Below, one piece after another: positions 11,501 to 26,500 of a stretch of 64,000 nt of DNA (position 1 is the first letter of the stretch; each line of letters begins with the position of its first letter). The notes under the pieces were generated by a model. It had not been told where the DNA came from. It made no database searches and worked only from the letters and a program-made list of their open reading frames with translations. The position numbers and the translations under genes are program-made. This DNA is from Mactra quadrangularis. Taxonomy: Eukaryota; Mollusca; Bivalvia; Venerida; Mactridae. The DNA is taken from the NCBI GenBank assembly GCA_025267735.1, contig CM046304.1, forward strand, positions 10,974,001-11,038,000, in the 5' to 3' direction.

Positions 11501-14500
11501 ATGTAAGCAAAATCTGAATATTTTCTGCTCCTATTTACAGAAAACAAGAAGCGTCCTTTTCATGTGGCTTTGACACCAAATACTGTTACCCCTTAGAGTA
11601 AAAGAGGGCTATTTGTCACTCCAAGAAAGAATGTTACTGTAACACCAAAAGTATTGAAACAGAAACCAAATGTTGAAGATAAAAGCACGCAGACCAAAAC
11701 TATTAGTTCAGATTATGTAGTTAAGGTATGTTCTACTTAATTGTTCTGTTCTTCTTTAAGTCAATTATATTTTATTACATGATCCATTAGTGTCCTAAAT
11801 GGAGATGTGTGTCCAGTTATTTTCTCTAAAGAAAATATATTTGCAGTTCTTATAAATATGTACAGATTGTTTTGGGTTAGAATATAGATCTGTTGGTTTT
11901 TGCACCCATATAATTTTACAATAGCCTTCACATTTTATAGATGAAGTACGAAGTTAGTGGTTAGGGACCAGTGGTTAGTATGCTCTACTTTAAACGGCCA
12001 ACCAGGTTTGATTAGCATTAATGGCAAGTCAATTTTAAATGCATTATAAAGTAAACAAGTACAGGTGAAGAAAAGTGCATGCTATCTGGCTAAGTAAACT
12101 GGATCCTGTAAAAATATAAATATTAAGCATAAATGTTTCAGCATAAAACCATACAAAAAGTAAATTGTCACTCCCTCAAGGAAAATTAATATTTTATACC
12201 ATTTTTTATGGAAATGTATAACCTGCCATAGCAAAAAATTGAACCAGGAATGTCCAGATACACATTTTTCTGCTCTACTAATGCATTGTTTTTGATCTAC
12301 TAATGCAAAATGTATCATTCTTCTTATTTCAGGTTATGGTAAAATCTATTCAAAAGGAACGTACATATATTGTACATGACACACTGCAACAGAAGTTAAT
12401 TAAAGTCCTTATACACAAAGGAACTGAGTCTGCTTTTTGTAAACACTTGTCTAAGAAGCGTGCATACAGGGCAGCCATGACAGAAGTGGTCCAAAGACAG
12501 ATCATGAAAGAAATGCAGGAGATAGTGAAGAGAAGAGAAACAATTTTAAGATGTTCTAACAATGAAACTCTATTTGATTTTGACTGGAATTCAACTCACA
12601 GTTTACTTGAGAAAAAGATGCCAACAATAATGTCTATGCTCAAGTGTGCAGTCATCAGAAAGAAAAAATGTTCCCCTCACATAGTAATGGCTGCTAGTAT
12701 TCTTCTGTATGCAAGGAATCAAACAATTAACCTGATACAATATATTTTGGGCATTATCCTAGACAGCAGTGGTTTGACTAAAGAGGTAAGGATTATTATA
12801 ACATGCATTGATTCCTTATCAGTTTGTTTTCCATTGTTGCTTTGGCTCCAGTATTTAGTTCATCTTGATGTCTTATGCTTTATTTTACAACATTGAATGA
12901 CTATGTATTAAGCCACCATACTTAGGTATTTTCATTTACAGCAGCAGTTATGGAAACAGTCTACAGATATCGGAACGTGCAAGTTGTCACACGGTACGGA
13001 CGGTACACGCACGTTATACGAACACGGACTGCACGTTACACGATACACGAACACGTTAGATAGCTTGATTTGCGGTAAAATACACGATTCCGAGTCTCGA
13101 TACACGTTTGACACGATTGTTCGAAATCCTCGGCTTTTTTTCGCCCAGAGAAAAACGTTTCAACGACGATACGTTAAACGATTAATGCGTCTCAAATGTA
13201 GATTGAAAACAAAAAAAATTCTTCTGTTTCGTCGTAAATATGTAACTAAACAATATAAGTTTTGTTAAATTTATTGAAAATCGAGTTTACCTGAAACTTA
13301 AACCTCAAATTCTTAAAAACAAAATGTTACATGTTGGCTTAAAACGAATTTAAATTCACGCACACGATTGTCAACTTCGAAATCACACGATAGATAAAAC
13401 AATAAAAATTTAGATATGTTACATTGGTTCATTACACAGTTAAGCGTGATTGTAAAATATCATATTGTATCAATAAATTTATTGAATATCAACATTTTAA
13501 GTAGAAATTAAGGTACACGATAGGCGGGCAGTCAATACACGATAGACAAAAAAGAACACGATTGATAATATTTTGTATAAAACTTAAATTAGTACACGGT
13601 GTACAACAAAAATACAAACTGTATAATAAAGAATATTATTACTGTCAAAATAATTTAATGTCATTCTTAGTAAGTTTGTTTTAATCGAATTAAAAACAAC
13701 ACAAAGCCGATCAACTCACACGATTGATAAAAATACACGTTTAAAGTTTTTTTCCTTTGTTTTCTTCAAGTCATTCATTGAGAAAAGATGCCATAATTGT
13801 ATGTGTATATGTTTCAAAAGTTAAACACAGTCTTAGCTTGATTGTAAAAATATAAGCAAGTCATATAGTATAGATTATTTTATTGAATATCGTCATTTTT
13901 AGTAGAAATTAAGATACACGATAGGCGAGCCGTCATTACACAATAGACAAAGAAGAACACAATTGATATTTTTTTATCAAACAAATTATGTAAGTACTTG
14001 ATGTATAACAAAAATACAAACTGCAGAATAAAGAATAACATTACTGTCAAAAATTGTTTATGTCATTCAGATTTGAAACCACACACACGATAGCCAGCGA
14101 AACCCACACGATAGAAAAAGAAATACACGTTTCAAGTTTTTTCTCTGTTTTATTTTCAAGCCATTCATGGTGAAAAATACTTTGAATTAGTATATTTTTT
14201 CAAAACACAGTCTACGCGTGATTAAAAAATATAAGCATGTCATATTGTATAATGGTCGCCTTTTTAGTAGTATGTATACTAGATATAAACGTTTACATGC
14301 AGTGCTTGCGTGAAGACGCGGTATTAAGACAGTACACACACCGTGTTAACTTACTATTTTATGCCGACTACAAAATCGATATTTAAATAACAAGTTTTAC
14401 ATATAAATACGCGAATATGAGTGAATAATACGAATAAACTGTAAAAACTAAATTATTTAATTTACTTTAAGAATTAAAAAAATGATGACTTTTTAATCAT

Positions 14501-17500
14501 ATAGAGTCGTGATAAATGACCAAGTGAGATGTCAATTATAACAGTTTGTTTACTAAACGCTTTAGCCACTGACAAACAAAGAAAATGTTTGATGATTAAG
14601 ATAAATGAAAGCATGTGTTTACATTTTAAATATAATACAATTATAATGATTATTTTAATTTACCGTAGTAACAACATTTCGGTTGGGCCGTAATTTAATT
14701 GACCGTAGATTGGTCCGGTATGAGCCGCAGTTTATCGACGTACGGCATTTTAAACAGGAATTTCCGGTTTAAACATAGTCAACATTTATTCTAAACTCAA
14801 CTTAATGAATGGCGGTTTTTCTTTTTGTTTACGGATGATGATTTGTCGACAATGTATGAGTATTTAATATATTTATACGTATGGATTTGTCAATATCTCG
14901 GGCACACGATACACGATAATAAAACGCAAAATCACAATATCTCGGACCGATTTTTCCGTGTATTTACACGATGAGCGGTCTACACGTTACACGATTGAAA
15001 TACACGGTGAATTATACACGCACACGGTATGAATGATACACGCACGATACACGCACGATACACGCAAATTTCGGAAACTTGCACGATCCGAGATCTGTAC
15101 AACTTTAAAGCCAATTAAAAATAACAGGTTTTAGCCACTAAACAATCGTGCAAAATATTTTTCTTTCCAAGTTTAAGTAAAACAAAGTGGCCATTTCTTA
15201 AAAAGGGCGATGACTTTTGACAAAATATTATGATAAATTGATACAACATAAATCTACATCAGTTAACTGTCTTCATTTTTTTTGCTGTCCATGTATATAG
15301 TCTTGATAATGGGGCTTTAAATGATTTAAAAAAATATTTTCAGGGCCTCAATATCGTTCATCAAATAGGGCTTACAGTATCCCATACAAGTATTTACAAT
15401 AAAAAGAAGGAGTTGATCTGTAAATAAGAAGAAAATATTGAAAAAGTTGTGAAAAGCTATGTTCAAAAAAAGACTTAGTAAAGCTGATGTTAATGAACTA
15501 GTTAATGTCAGTGATGAACCAGTTCCAATTGAAGTACTTGGTGACAATCTTGATGTAACTGTGTCACCAACAAAAATGACTTTAGACCATCAGAGACAAA
15601 GTTTGCATTGGTTTTTAACAATGCGAAACAAAGACAAGTATTATATGAAAATTCTGATTTGGTCAGTGATGCCATGATGCAACCCAATATTTTGACCATG
15701 TCTACAAATAGCTGGGTTCCAGAACATTGTCAGCTAGAAGATCTCCATAAAGATATGTTGTTTCATATAGCACATGTACTTATAAAATACATAAAGCCAT
15801 TAGAATTTCTTGGCTCTTCATACCCTGAATACATAGTGCATCCATACATTGAACAGACAAAACAAAAATCTGTTATACTTAATTGTGAATTAGTGGATGC
15901 TAGTGAAAATTCATCACAAGGTATGATTGAAATACTTCAACAAGTTCACAATTTAACAGTTACTCATAAAGAAGGTACACTGATTGAAAAAGTTGTTTTT
16001 GGAGGAGATGTTTTGACAAATGAGAGGGCATTTTCTGCCCAATCTGCGATGCAGAATAACAAAAGTGATTTTGATAAACTAATGGGTGTTATCCATTGTC
16101 CAGAAGGACTTCATAGACAATTCAATTTTCTACTCGATATATTTCGTTTCTCTTGCAAGTTCACTGTTTCTGGAATAGTTGCACTGTTCTGTTCAGTTGA
16201 TGTAAGTTTGTTTTGATTTCTTTTGATTGACTTAAAAATATCTGTTTGCTAAACCAAAGAACTGCAGCTACATTCATTGTAGAATTGTTTCAGTAATGAG
16301 TCCTTGCCCATACACAAAATTTCTCTCACATATGGAGTTTCAAAGGCAAAAACACAATTTTTTTAGTGCTGTCTTGTAGATTTTCATTTTCAATGTTAAT
16401 ATTTTACTAAGTTACCTATGACAACTAATTGTTTTTAACAAAGGAGCGAAATCTTGTTTGGGAATGGGTTTAAGGAGATTTATAACATAAAGCATAGGTT
16501 ACATGTAGGCAATGACTGACTTAAAATTCACAAATGTTCTGGTAGTATGTTTGAACAGAAAGAAAAACTATGCCATATTCAGACAAATAAAAACTGCGTT
16601 ATGTTTTAACAAACAGAACTTTTCAAGTTTAGTTTTACAGCTCTTCACTTGGGTTCAAAAGTTTCTTTACACATATTTAATTTTGATGCTTTAAAGTATA
16701 CTCTGATACACTTCACATACAGTTATTAGTTTCATAACTGAAATACAGATTAACATGAACCATCAAAAATGTGTTTTTGAATTTTAAATATGAGATGAAA
16801 ATTCTGATAGAATTGTGTCTGCAATAATTTCTTCTATACAAATAAAGAGAAAGTATAAAGAATACATGTGTAAAGAAACTTTCGGACCGCAGTGTATACT
16901 CTTTTACCCATAGCAATTTCTTGTAGGGTTGGTATATTGACCGAGCCAGTGATAAATACTGATTTAACCATCCAATACAGTTTAATAGTAGAGCTGTCAC
17001 GATACGCCAGATGCATACCGCGATATATTGCAAAACACTGTCACCGTATCGCGATACGTAGCACGATATATTTTGAGCTATTAGATTTGTTGTTCCTTCT
17101 CTGTATTTAACAGAAAAAATGCAGCTATTGATAAAATCAAGCCTCTTTAGTATTTACGGTCATTCAGGACTGAGATGCGCCCCAATCGGTTAAATTCTTG
17201 CAATTTCAAGTTAAATGGAATGAACAATGGAAAAACTGGCGTGACGCTGTTTAATTTCCTTTAAGGAAAACATTTTCAATGAAGTAAAAATACAGCCAAA
17301 TACTGGTACATTACAAGTACTGCGGTACGCATTGCTTCAGCTCTGTATTGCAATATACTGGTATACCAGTATATTGTGACAGCCCTATTTAATAGTGGTC
17401 AATACTGGCCAATTGAAAAAATTCGGTGCTTTTATTAATTCTTGATAATGAAAGAAACATATTCATTGAAAAAAATATTGACCTAATCATCCAGTATTGA

Positions 17501-20500
17501 CCACTTTTAGGAGATATCACCAGGACGGTTACCCCCCCCCCCAAGTTAAGACAGTCCTGGTCAATACTTAGCCAACCCTAATTTCTTGACAAATACCCGT
17601 TAGGGGAGTATTCATATTTTTTCTTTTTTTTTAATGTCGCATTCAACACATATATAGGTCATATACATGACGGCTAGCTCTTTCTATTATAGGTTTCCTG
17701 GACACTTTTTCTATCACCAGTACTAATTTAACCTACCACCGCGACCGGGATTCGAACCCACGATCTCCGGATTCGAAGTCAGACATGCTAACCACTACGC
17801 CATGACCACGGCTTCATCATATTCAGTAATAGGCCTAGTTTGTACTTAGATAGTTTTGAGTAAAAATTTTCATAAGTACATATAAAAACAATTTACCAGT
17901 ATCTAGATAATGAAAAAGAAATTGGCAAAATGAACTCAATAAAATTAAGGTGCATTGATTTGGGTTTTGCATGCATTGTACTTTCAACTTGACTAATATT
18001 GATAGTCATGTGGAATAATCCTTCAACATAAATATTAGGGATGAGACAATACGTACATCACATAGATACGAAAGGAGAGGATATCATTATTTACAATACA
18101 GGTAGTTATTGTAAAAAGATTGTAAGCAAGCATTCAAAATATTCATATTGCTTTGGTTATGATCTCTTTGAAAATAGACTCATAAGAGACATGCTTTCAT
18201 TAGTCTGTTTGAGAACTCATTAGCAATACATATTGATATATCATTGATTTATCAGCATATTGTCTCATCCCGTATATGTTGTTGTTTGTTATACCCCCGC
18301 TTCGAAGAAGAGGGGGGGGGGTATACTGTTTTACCCGTGTCCGTCCGTCCGTCCTTTACAAAATTTCCGTCGCAGTTTTCTCAGCAACTATAACATGCAG
18401 CAGCCTAATACTTTGCATATTGCTTCATCCCATAGTCCCATGTGGTGTAAAGCGATTTCATGCTCCTTGCTCATCTACTTCCTGTTTGTTGCATTTTTTA
18501 GATTTTTGCGAGGGTATCACTAGTGAGCATTAATTCACAGATTTAGTTGTTTTCTTTGTTTGAAATTAACTTTACCCTTGCCATAAGTATATCACTAGAA
18601 AGATCCAACGTGCTGTTCTTGGACTGCTCATATTTATTTGTTTAAAAAAACAACAACAATATTCACAAAAAATCTTTACATACATTTTCAGACCATTTAT
18701 CAGCTATTCTATAAAGAAACAAGTGCTGTTGATAGGGGATCATTGTATCAGTTAAGAAACTTAATCAACCGTCGTGATGTTAGTTGACCTAAAGATGTTA
18801 CTCAGAAATTTAGGTAAGAATACTGATTTACAAATATTTTCAGTATATTTTTCTTCTTTAAATTTTACAGACTTTTAGCTTTACTTTGAGACATATTATG
18901 GCATGGCGCTTATCTATTCGTCAGTCTGTTAAAAGTTCATGTCTGCTTAACTCAACAACTATTTGTCCTACAATGATTATATTTGGTAGGAAGGTTGGTC
19001 ATGGGCAGTAGATGATCCTTATTGATTTTAGGGTCACTTATCCATCTTGTGATAAATTTGAGTCTTGTGACAACACAAACTTCGGACGTATAATGCTTAT
19101 GGAGCTCTCATACTCATATCTATCAAGAATATTGTAAGAATGTTCAAATGTGTTCTTAAAAGCTAGATATATGGCCTAACCATGAAATGATCTTACGAAC
19201 ATGTGAAAAGCCAAATCAATTATATCTACTATTTATGTAAATGTATAAAGTATAGAAAAGACCAATCAAAGGTATCTCAAAATGTCAGGACATCTGATTT
19301 ACATAATATAACTTATTTAAATATTAAGTAGCTTTGCCCAAAGCTTTCCTACTGATATTACTTAAACATTGACCCTTTTAAGACCAAGCTTGTTTTATGA
19401 AATATTTGAAAGTTATTTATTGCTTGTGATTATTTAGGTAAAAACCTATATCAGAGCTCGAATTTAACAAAAAATTGGACTTGCAAATTTTGCGAGTATA
19501 ATTTATTTAAACTCGCAAAATCAAAAAATTACTTGCATATTTTTCTCAAAATTTTAATAGCATACATAATTTATATGTCTTTATGTAATATAAAAACAAC
19601 AAATTACTATATTTAAGTGTAGATTGAACAATGGTGTTACTGTTGGATAGGCAAAGAATATCAAACATTTTTATGGTGAATCTTTGATCAATAATACCGA
19701 TCTATCTTGCCGTTTCAATGCTGATGTTAGCCTCATCAGTTTAGACAGCAATATTTTGCGTCGATTTCAACTCGCAAAAATTTGCGAGTTGAAATAAAAG
19801 TTACTCGCAATTTTTAAAATCTACTCGCATTTTGCGAATATGTGAGCTTAAATTTGAGCCCTGTATATGACAAATGTAAAACTTAAACATGCATTCCACG
19901 AGAAATAAAATCTGTTTTTTTTCTGCAATGTGGAGTGCATTAGATTGACATTTTTTTCAGACCACATCAGCACTTTATAGAAGATGTCACTGGTGCATAT
20001 ATTCTTGCATCTTTTTGGGAGGTAATGGAAGTGGAAGAAGAGGATGGTCTAACCCAGAAATTGCCAGTGTTTTCAAAAATGAATGATGAACAACTTAAAA
20101 AATGGATTAATGATCTTTCCTTAAAAATATTTGATAATTTGCATTTAAGGGAAGTTAATAATTTTGGTCAGATAAATCAAGATTTGCTCAGTTTAGGTAC
20201 AGAAGATGAACAAATAGAGAAAATGAAAGTAAACAACCAATATGTATGTCCATTTTGTAGTAATAGTTTTTCATTATTAACTTGGTTCAAGAAACATCTT
20301 AAAAGCAAACATAATTGGAATTTTCATGATTGTAACAAAAATGTTAACCCTACTTCTGCTGTAAAACACTTAGTGTTCATGTCACTAATTTTTAGAGACA
20401 CTTGTGATGCGTATACCGCTTAGCTGATGGTAATAGAATCATAAGAAATGCATATTTTGAATGGTTGTATGCTTCAGCTGTAAAACATTCGAAGTATAAA

Positions 20501-23500
20501 ATCTGGCTCTGGCGTATGATAAGTTATGTAACGTCCATTCTTAATGTTAAGGATAGCTTTGAATACAAATGGAACATGTGTGTAAATTTGAAAGGAGGTA
20601 TTGGAAATAGTATCCCAAATGATAATGCGGTGGAAATTCAAGTGTGTAATATAAAAAGAGAATTAAACACTCAAGGTGCAAATAAATCATATCAGTCGGC
20701 TAGAAAAATATGCATGACAACCCAAGTTATTGATAAGATAAAAAATGAACTCATGCGTACAACTAAGACTGCTAGGTCAAAACGAGAAAGGCCTACAAAA
20801 GATAAAACAAAAGATATTAACACCATGGTTCAATGTTTGAGACAACAAGGACCAATTAGTAAGTTTCAGTGGAATAGTTTTAGTGAATATAAAGATCCTA
20901 TAGGGTGCATTGACAGTGATAACCTCCATACATGGATAAATTCTCAAAAAATGCAAGTTTGTATCTTTAGACCAACCAGACAGGCTAGACTTAATCTTAA
21001 AGGGGTATACAGGCAAAAGTTAAACTTCATATTTCCTGATTTTGAATTATATTTTATCTGTGAATGCAACAGACACACTGTTATATTACTTGGCAAAATA
21101 TTTATTTATTTTCTCGCAATATTTCAAGCGTTTTCTAACTAGACCCATGTGGGTCAGGTTAGCTAAAAATATATTAGTGTTAAAATATGCATTTAATAAT
21201 GAGAAGATACTAGATCTTATTATTGTTCAACATAAGTATAATTCTATTTAAAAAGATATCCAAACTGCCTAAGAATGTTGAAAAGACAAGAAGTGGCCAA
21301 TGTCAATGTTTAATTTCAGCAAGTACGACATATAACTAATGTATAAATAGCTTGGTGATTTCCTCAGTATCCTACTTTCATTTTCAACAATGTGTATGCC
21401 ATATGTTTTAATTCGTTCCGTTGAACGTTATAAGTGACAAATTTTATTAGTTAATGATTTCTTACGTTCTGAATACTGTTTTAAAGACCTTACTTGGTTC
21501 TATACTTATGGCACAGTCATTTGCCTGTTTATCCCTTTTAATGTCTTGTCATGCATATTTTTCTAGCTGATATGAAAAAAATATTATTTTAGTGAAGTTC
21601 TTAATTTTCCTTGGAAATGGATTTTTATTAATGGAACATTTTTGTTTACTATTACTTCTTTATTTCTTAAGGTATCAACTTCCAACTTTATATACATGTT
21701 CCTTATCATCAACCAGGAGTCCCTTTAAAGATGATGTTTCGACACCTTTGGGGATGTATTAAGGGCCCTTTAAAGGTGATGTTTCGACACCTTTGGGGAA
21801 TTGTCTGCTTAACAGTAGCATCATGTTATACTGTTCAGGACAACTTCAAATATCAAACTAATAAAAACAAATGTAAAAATAAAGTCATATCATGAACTAA
21901 GAGGGTTTTTACTTATTTTGTTTTTATTATTTATCTTTTGTACAACGCCATTCAATATGTAATATAAAATAGGCGTTTAATCAAATGAAGAAATTTTAGT
22001 TTAAGTTTAACCACATCTCATGTGACAAGGTTCTTGACTCTAAATGCAATGTTTTAGAATCATCTCCCCTTGAACTTAGAATTTTCTTTTACATAATATT
22101 ATTTTATTGTTACTTCTCTATTTCTTAGTATCTACTTAAAACATCAAATATATGTTCCTTTTCATCACACCACATCTCTATTTGTTCATCTTCTGGCTTA
22201 AACATTTCAAAAGAAGTTTAAGTCAGTGTCAGATATTATTATCATTATCGTTAATACTATTATTATTGTATATTATTTTCTATTATTATTATTATAATTA
22301 TGACTATAATGAATATTGAGTTGAACACATTTTAGCCATTTTAAAGTATTTAAGTGTTGGTCTTTAAACTGCGTAGTGTCCGTAACCCATATAGATATAT
22401 ATTCAACTCTTTATTTTTAAAGAAACTGTGACAACTTCAGCTAAGATTTCATTTTTTTTAGCATGAAGGTGTTTACTTTTAAAATGATACAAAATTCAGC
22501 TTCTTGTAGTTTAGTTTTCAATAGATTTTACAGCCACATATTATTTAATTATGAAGAAAATCCTGAAACACTATACTTGATATTATTTTTAGACATTGAG
22601 CAAATTTTTTTGTGCATTCTTACATAAAATCATTCCCTCATTTGCTTTAACAAGAATGTTTGAATAGAGTTCACTTAAAAACTTACTTGATAGTGTTGAA
22701 ATAGAAACAGTGAAAAAAATGGTTACGGACACTACTCTGTGTATAGGTTATCATATAACTGGGCTAAAACATATCTTGATCATCTGGACAACAGTTTTTC
22801 TTTCCCTTATCTCATAGTTTAGTTATTTAGCTTGGACTTAAATGTTATAATTTAACCATTCTTTGTTTCATGTGGCATTGTTGATAGACTTGCAGGATAG
22901 TGAAAAATGCTCGAAATGTCTTCATATTTTCTTGAAATTATCTTTTTATATTTAAAAAACATATGAGATATACAAATGTGATTGTTAAAATGGTAATTTA
23001 TCAAGGGCTTTGTAGTGTTCGTAACCATCTTCAAAGCTGTCTAAAACAATAACCTGCAAATATAGGAGTTTTATATTTTGTACATTTATAAAAGGACTCT
23101 ATTCCAATTAATAAAGGCATGATAATGACTTCTCTCATGAATAATAACAGTGTATGCATCCAATGAAGTTTAGGTGGTTACAGACACTACAACTTTTTTT
23201 TATAAAAAATGTTGTAAAAAATTTTGTTGCCTGACAAATTCTAAAATCCCTTTTGTAAATTTTAGAGTTTTTCTTGAACATAAGTTCATCTTGCATATTT
23301 AAGATGAATTCAAGTTGATCTTGTTGTTACTTTTGTAATATAACCAAGCATCTATCTCTCAATTTAAGAACTCGGTGAAATTCCCTTCGATCAGGAAAAT
23401 AGCTGTAACATGGCCAAATCTTGGTATATTTCTGTTCTGTTTGCGTCAAAATTTATGAAAAGGTTGTCATCAAACATGGAACTTTACATGTGTGTCAGAA

Positions 23501-26500
23501 AAGTATGTGTTAACATTTCATACCATTGTTAAGTTTAGTGTTTTTAAGTGGGACTGCATAACGCCAATAAAAGGCCATTTTTGGAGTACATATTCTAACT
23601 TTTCTCAGTGATCTGAAAAAGATAGACGTACGAAATTTTCTGGACATCAAAACATCTTATATTTTTATACAGAGAACATCTAGTTGCTATATTTTGGACT
23701 TTACATTTTAAGAAAATAACATATAACATTAAAAAAAAACCTCTTTCCCCGAATACATTGTTTTAGCCGATACTATACTCATTTTTTAAGTTTTAAGAGG
23801 GTTCGAACACCTATAGAGCCTTAACTTTTATTTATAATGTTTATGTTAACTGTGATAGTTTCTTCATATTGCAATCATTAAATTGAACATAATTTTATCA
23901 ACGTGCTTTTGTCAAATACACAGGTGACAGACTCAAATTTTCCTAATTATAGTATGTATATATATATACTATAATAAGGAATACTTATACTACAATAAGG
24001 AAAATTTGAGTTTGTCACCTGTGGTAAAATATTGCTCTGCTCTTTTTTATTAAACAATGCAAACAAATTTAAGGGAAACAAAAGCATCGTTTAGTCCGCT
24101 TGACAAGTATGCAAACACTCAAGTGCTTCAAATCACTTTTGACATAATTTCAATTTCACACTCATAAGGAATTCCACCTAACATAATACATAAAGCAAAT
24201 TGTAATTTTGATATTTAAGCACTGTTGAGCACTTGAAGACATGAAGATAGTTAGAACTGAACATGTTTATATGAATCAGTAGAAGAAAATTCTGTCAAGC
24301 ATGTTACAGAATATTATATATTTCATCTAGAAAAGGTACACATGTGTAAATTGTATGTTTATATTATGTAATATTGTATGGGTCAAAGGCCTTTAAACAT
24401 TATTTGTAAACATTATTTGTTAAACAATATTCGTCATTGTCATTATTATATTTAAAAGCAAGGTATCTCTCTGTTTATTTAGTCCGAAAGTTAGTGTGTA
24501 CCACACCTTCAAACTTCTTTCAGAATTCTTGTCTTATGAACAGGAAAACATTTTGAAATATGTTACATTATAATATTGAAAATCCTTAACAGTCAACATG
24601 ACGATTCAACACAATGCCTTGAGTTTCATTAAGGATATAAATACTTTAGTGTTTTTTTCTTGCCGTGACAATCATGAGAATGATTTTTAGATTTGTACAT
24701 TACAGTGAATTTAGAAGTCATTTATGATATATGTCATGCTTTTTGGCTATGCAAATGACCAGGGATATAACTATATAATAAACTATGTGTATGCTTTCAT
24801 TTTATTGTTATATGCATGTCAATTATTTATGGAAGTTCTTTTTTTATTGCATCCTGTCATGTCTTTATCTTGTAGTCTTCTTCACAGATTTATTCCATAA
24901 CTTTTATATGCCCTACTATTGTCCGTTTTTTTCTAAACTGTCAAAGCTTGAATAATTTCACGGTGATTGAATGCATTGTTTTTGTACTGGCGGTCTAATT
25001 TTCATTAATAATATCTTGACAAAAACTTATAATACGGCATAAGAAGCTTTACTCAATCATATTGCACACTTTCGGTAACTCATGGATGTATTACGACGAT
25101 AATTTTAACGAACACATTCACCGTGAAATTATTTATGTTTTGACAGTTGAGAAAAAAAACGAACAATAAATGGCTTGGTAAATTTGATGTTACATGCATG
25201 CCTTTGTATTATTGCAATAAATGTTACCCAAAAGTGTTGTTTTTATTTATTTTAATGCATTGCATAATATTTCTGTAACAATACCTTGGTTACTTTTGAT
25301 TTCTAGGTATTGTTCATTTTCTCAACTGCAAACAAATAATATCATGGTGACTTGATGTTTTTTGTCTTATGCTGGTGATATTGTGATAGAGTGTATTTAA
25401 TCATCATGAAGTTATTTAATCTTTGACAGTTGAGAAAAAATGGACAATAGGTGGAGTCACACTAATGCACCATACATGTATATTCAAAAGATATACACAA
25501 TTTTTACGTACCATAATATCACTTTATTTGTTATTACATAGTTCACTATTCATGTATTCACTATTCATGTATTACAACACAAATTACAATTTAGCTGTTC
25601 ACTAAATATTGTAATAAAAAATCTCCTTAATTAGGCTACAGATGTCTATGAGCTCAATAAAACGTGGGTTACATCCAAATGTAAACAAGGCTTTCATAAA
25701 AAGTGTACTTTGAAAAAATACTGTTTTCAACAATTATAAAACAACAGTATTCAGTGGTAAATTATCATATGAAGTAATTTTACTTTTTGTTTGGAAATAT
25801 AGTTTGCCTCCTAGTTGTCTTTAACATGCATAATATTGTTTCTTTCTTGTACTTAATATCTTTCTATATCATTCTATGTTTTATTTACAAATGTTCTGCT
25901 AAAAGAAAAGATTGCACTTCATTGTGTTGTCTCTATAAGTTAAGTATTTATCACTGTATTTATTGTTTTTGTTCTTTATTTAATGACAATAATAGATAAT
26001 TTAAAAACCAGTATATCATGACTATATAACCTGTACATGAACAGCAAAATAAATGGAAACAGGTAACTGGTACAGATGTATGTTGAATCCATTAACCTAA
26101 GTCATCTTAATATTTTTCAGCATTATTAATTGCATTCCAAATTAGTGAAATTAGATCGAACCTGAAAGTTAAATGTTATTTGCGAATAAAAAATGAAACT
26201 AAAAATTGGTTGAAAAATATTAATCAAGCTAAAGCAATATAGTTTATGTAACTATTTATCATAAACGAAGAAATTTGAGCTCTTAAAAAGAACAAATGGC
26301 AACATTGTTTAACTAAACCTTTGGAAGCAAAACAGTTTTATTTAGTTATTTTCTGTATTTAAACCTTTGGAAGCGAAACAGTTTCCTTAAGTTATTTCTT
26401 GTCTTTCATCCAGTATAATCTGCATTAACAGTCACCTGCTATCAGTGGTCACCAGCTGTAAGTGGCCAATCAGGTTTCCTCCAAATGAAAATCACCTTTG

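Larger units (their letters stand above)
10346..21142 (+). pseudogene. DUF6589/Academ-like transposase gene with zinc domains
   Basis: Six exons: 10346-10688, 11541-11725, 12333-12786, 15344-16201, 18692-18813, 19961 to about 21050; phases agree at every junction. The N-terminus has a ZAD-like Cys domain (CCRC .. LCNVCVNKLNRV). Exon 3 reads IVMAASILLYARNQTINLIQ. Exon 4 holds GDNLDVTV and LHWFL, then GGDVLTNERAFSAQSA, the likely catalytic Asp motifs. Exon 5 reads RGSLYQLRNLINRRDV, and exon 6 starts RPHQHFIEDVTGAYILASFW, a candidate site for the Glu. A C2H2 finger follows (YVCPFCSNSF .. HLKSKH). In-frame stops at 10625, 11594, 15425 and 18785 and frameshifts near 15465, 15610 and 20411 make it non-functional. 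I place it in the DUF6589/Academ group by motif memory; the fold is not proven. Confidence 0.8.

Noticed and set aside
12984..13268. 94-codon plus-strand frame at the start of the ACACG element
   Set aside because: It is produced by the reiterated TACACG words and has no domain; it starts inside the TIR region.
18260..18533. Two overlapping frames across the CCGTCCGTCC repeat
   Set aside because: Low-complexity translation of a dispersed repeat.
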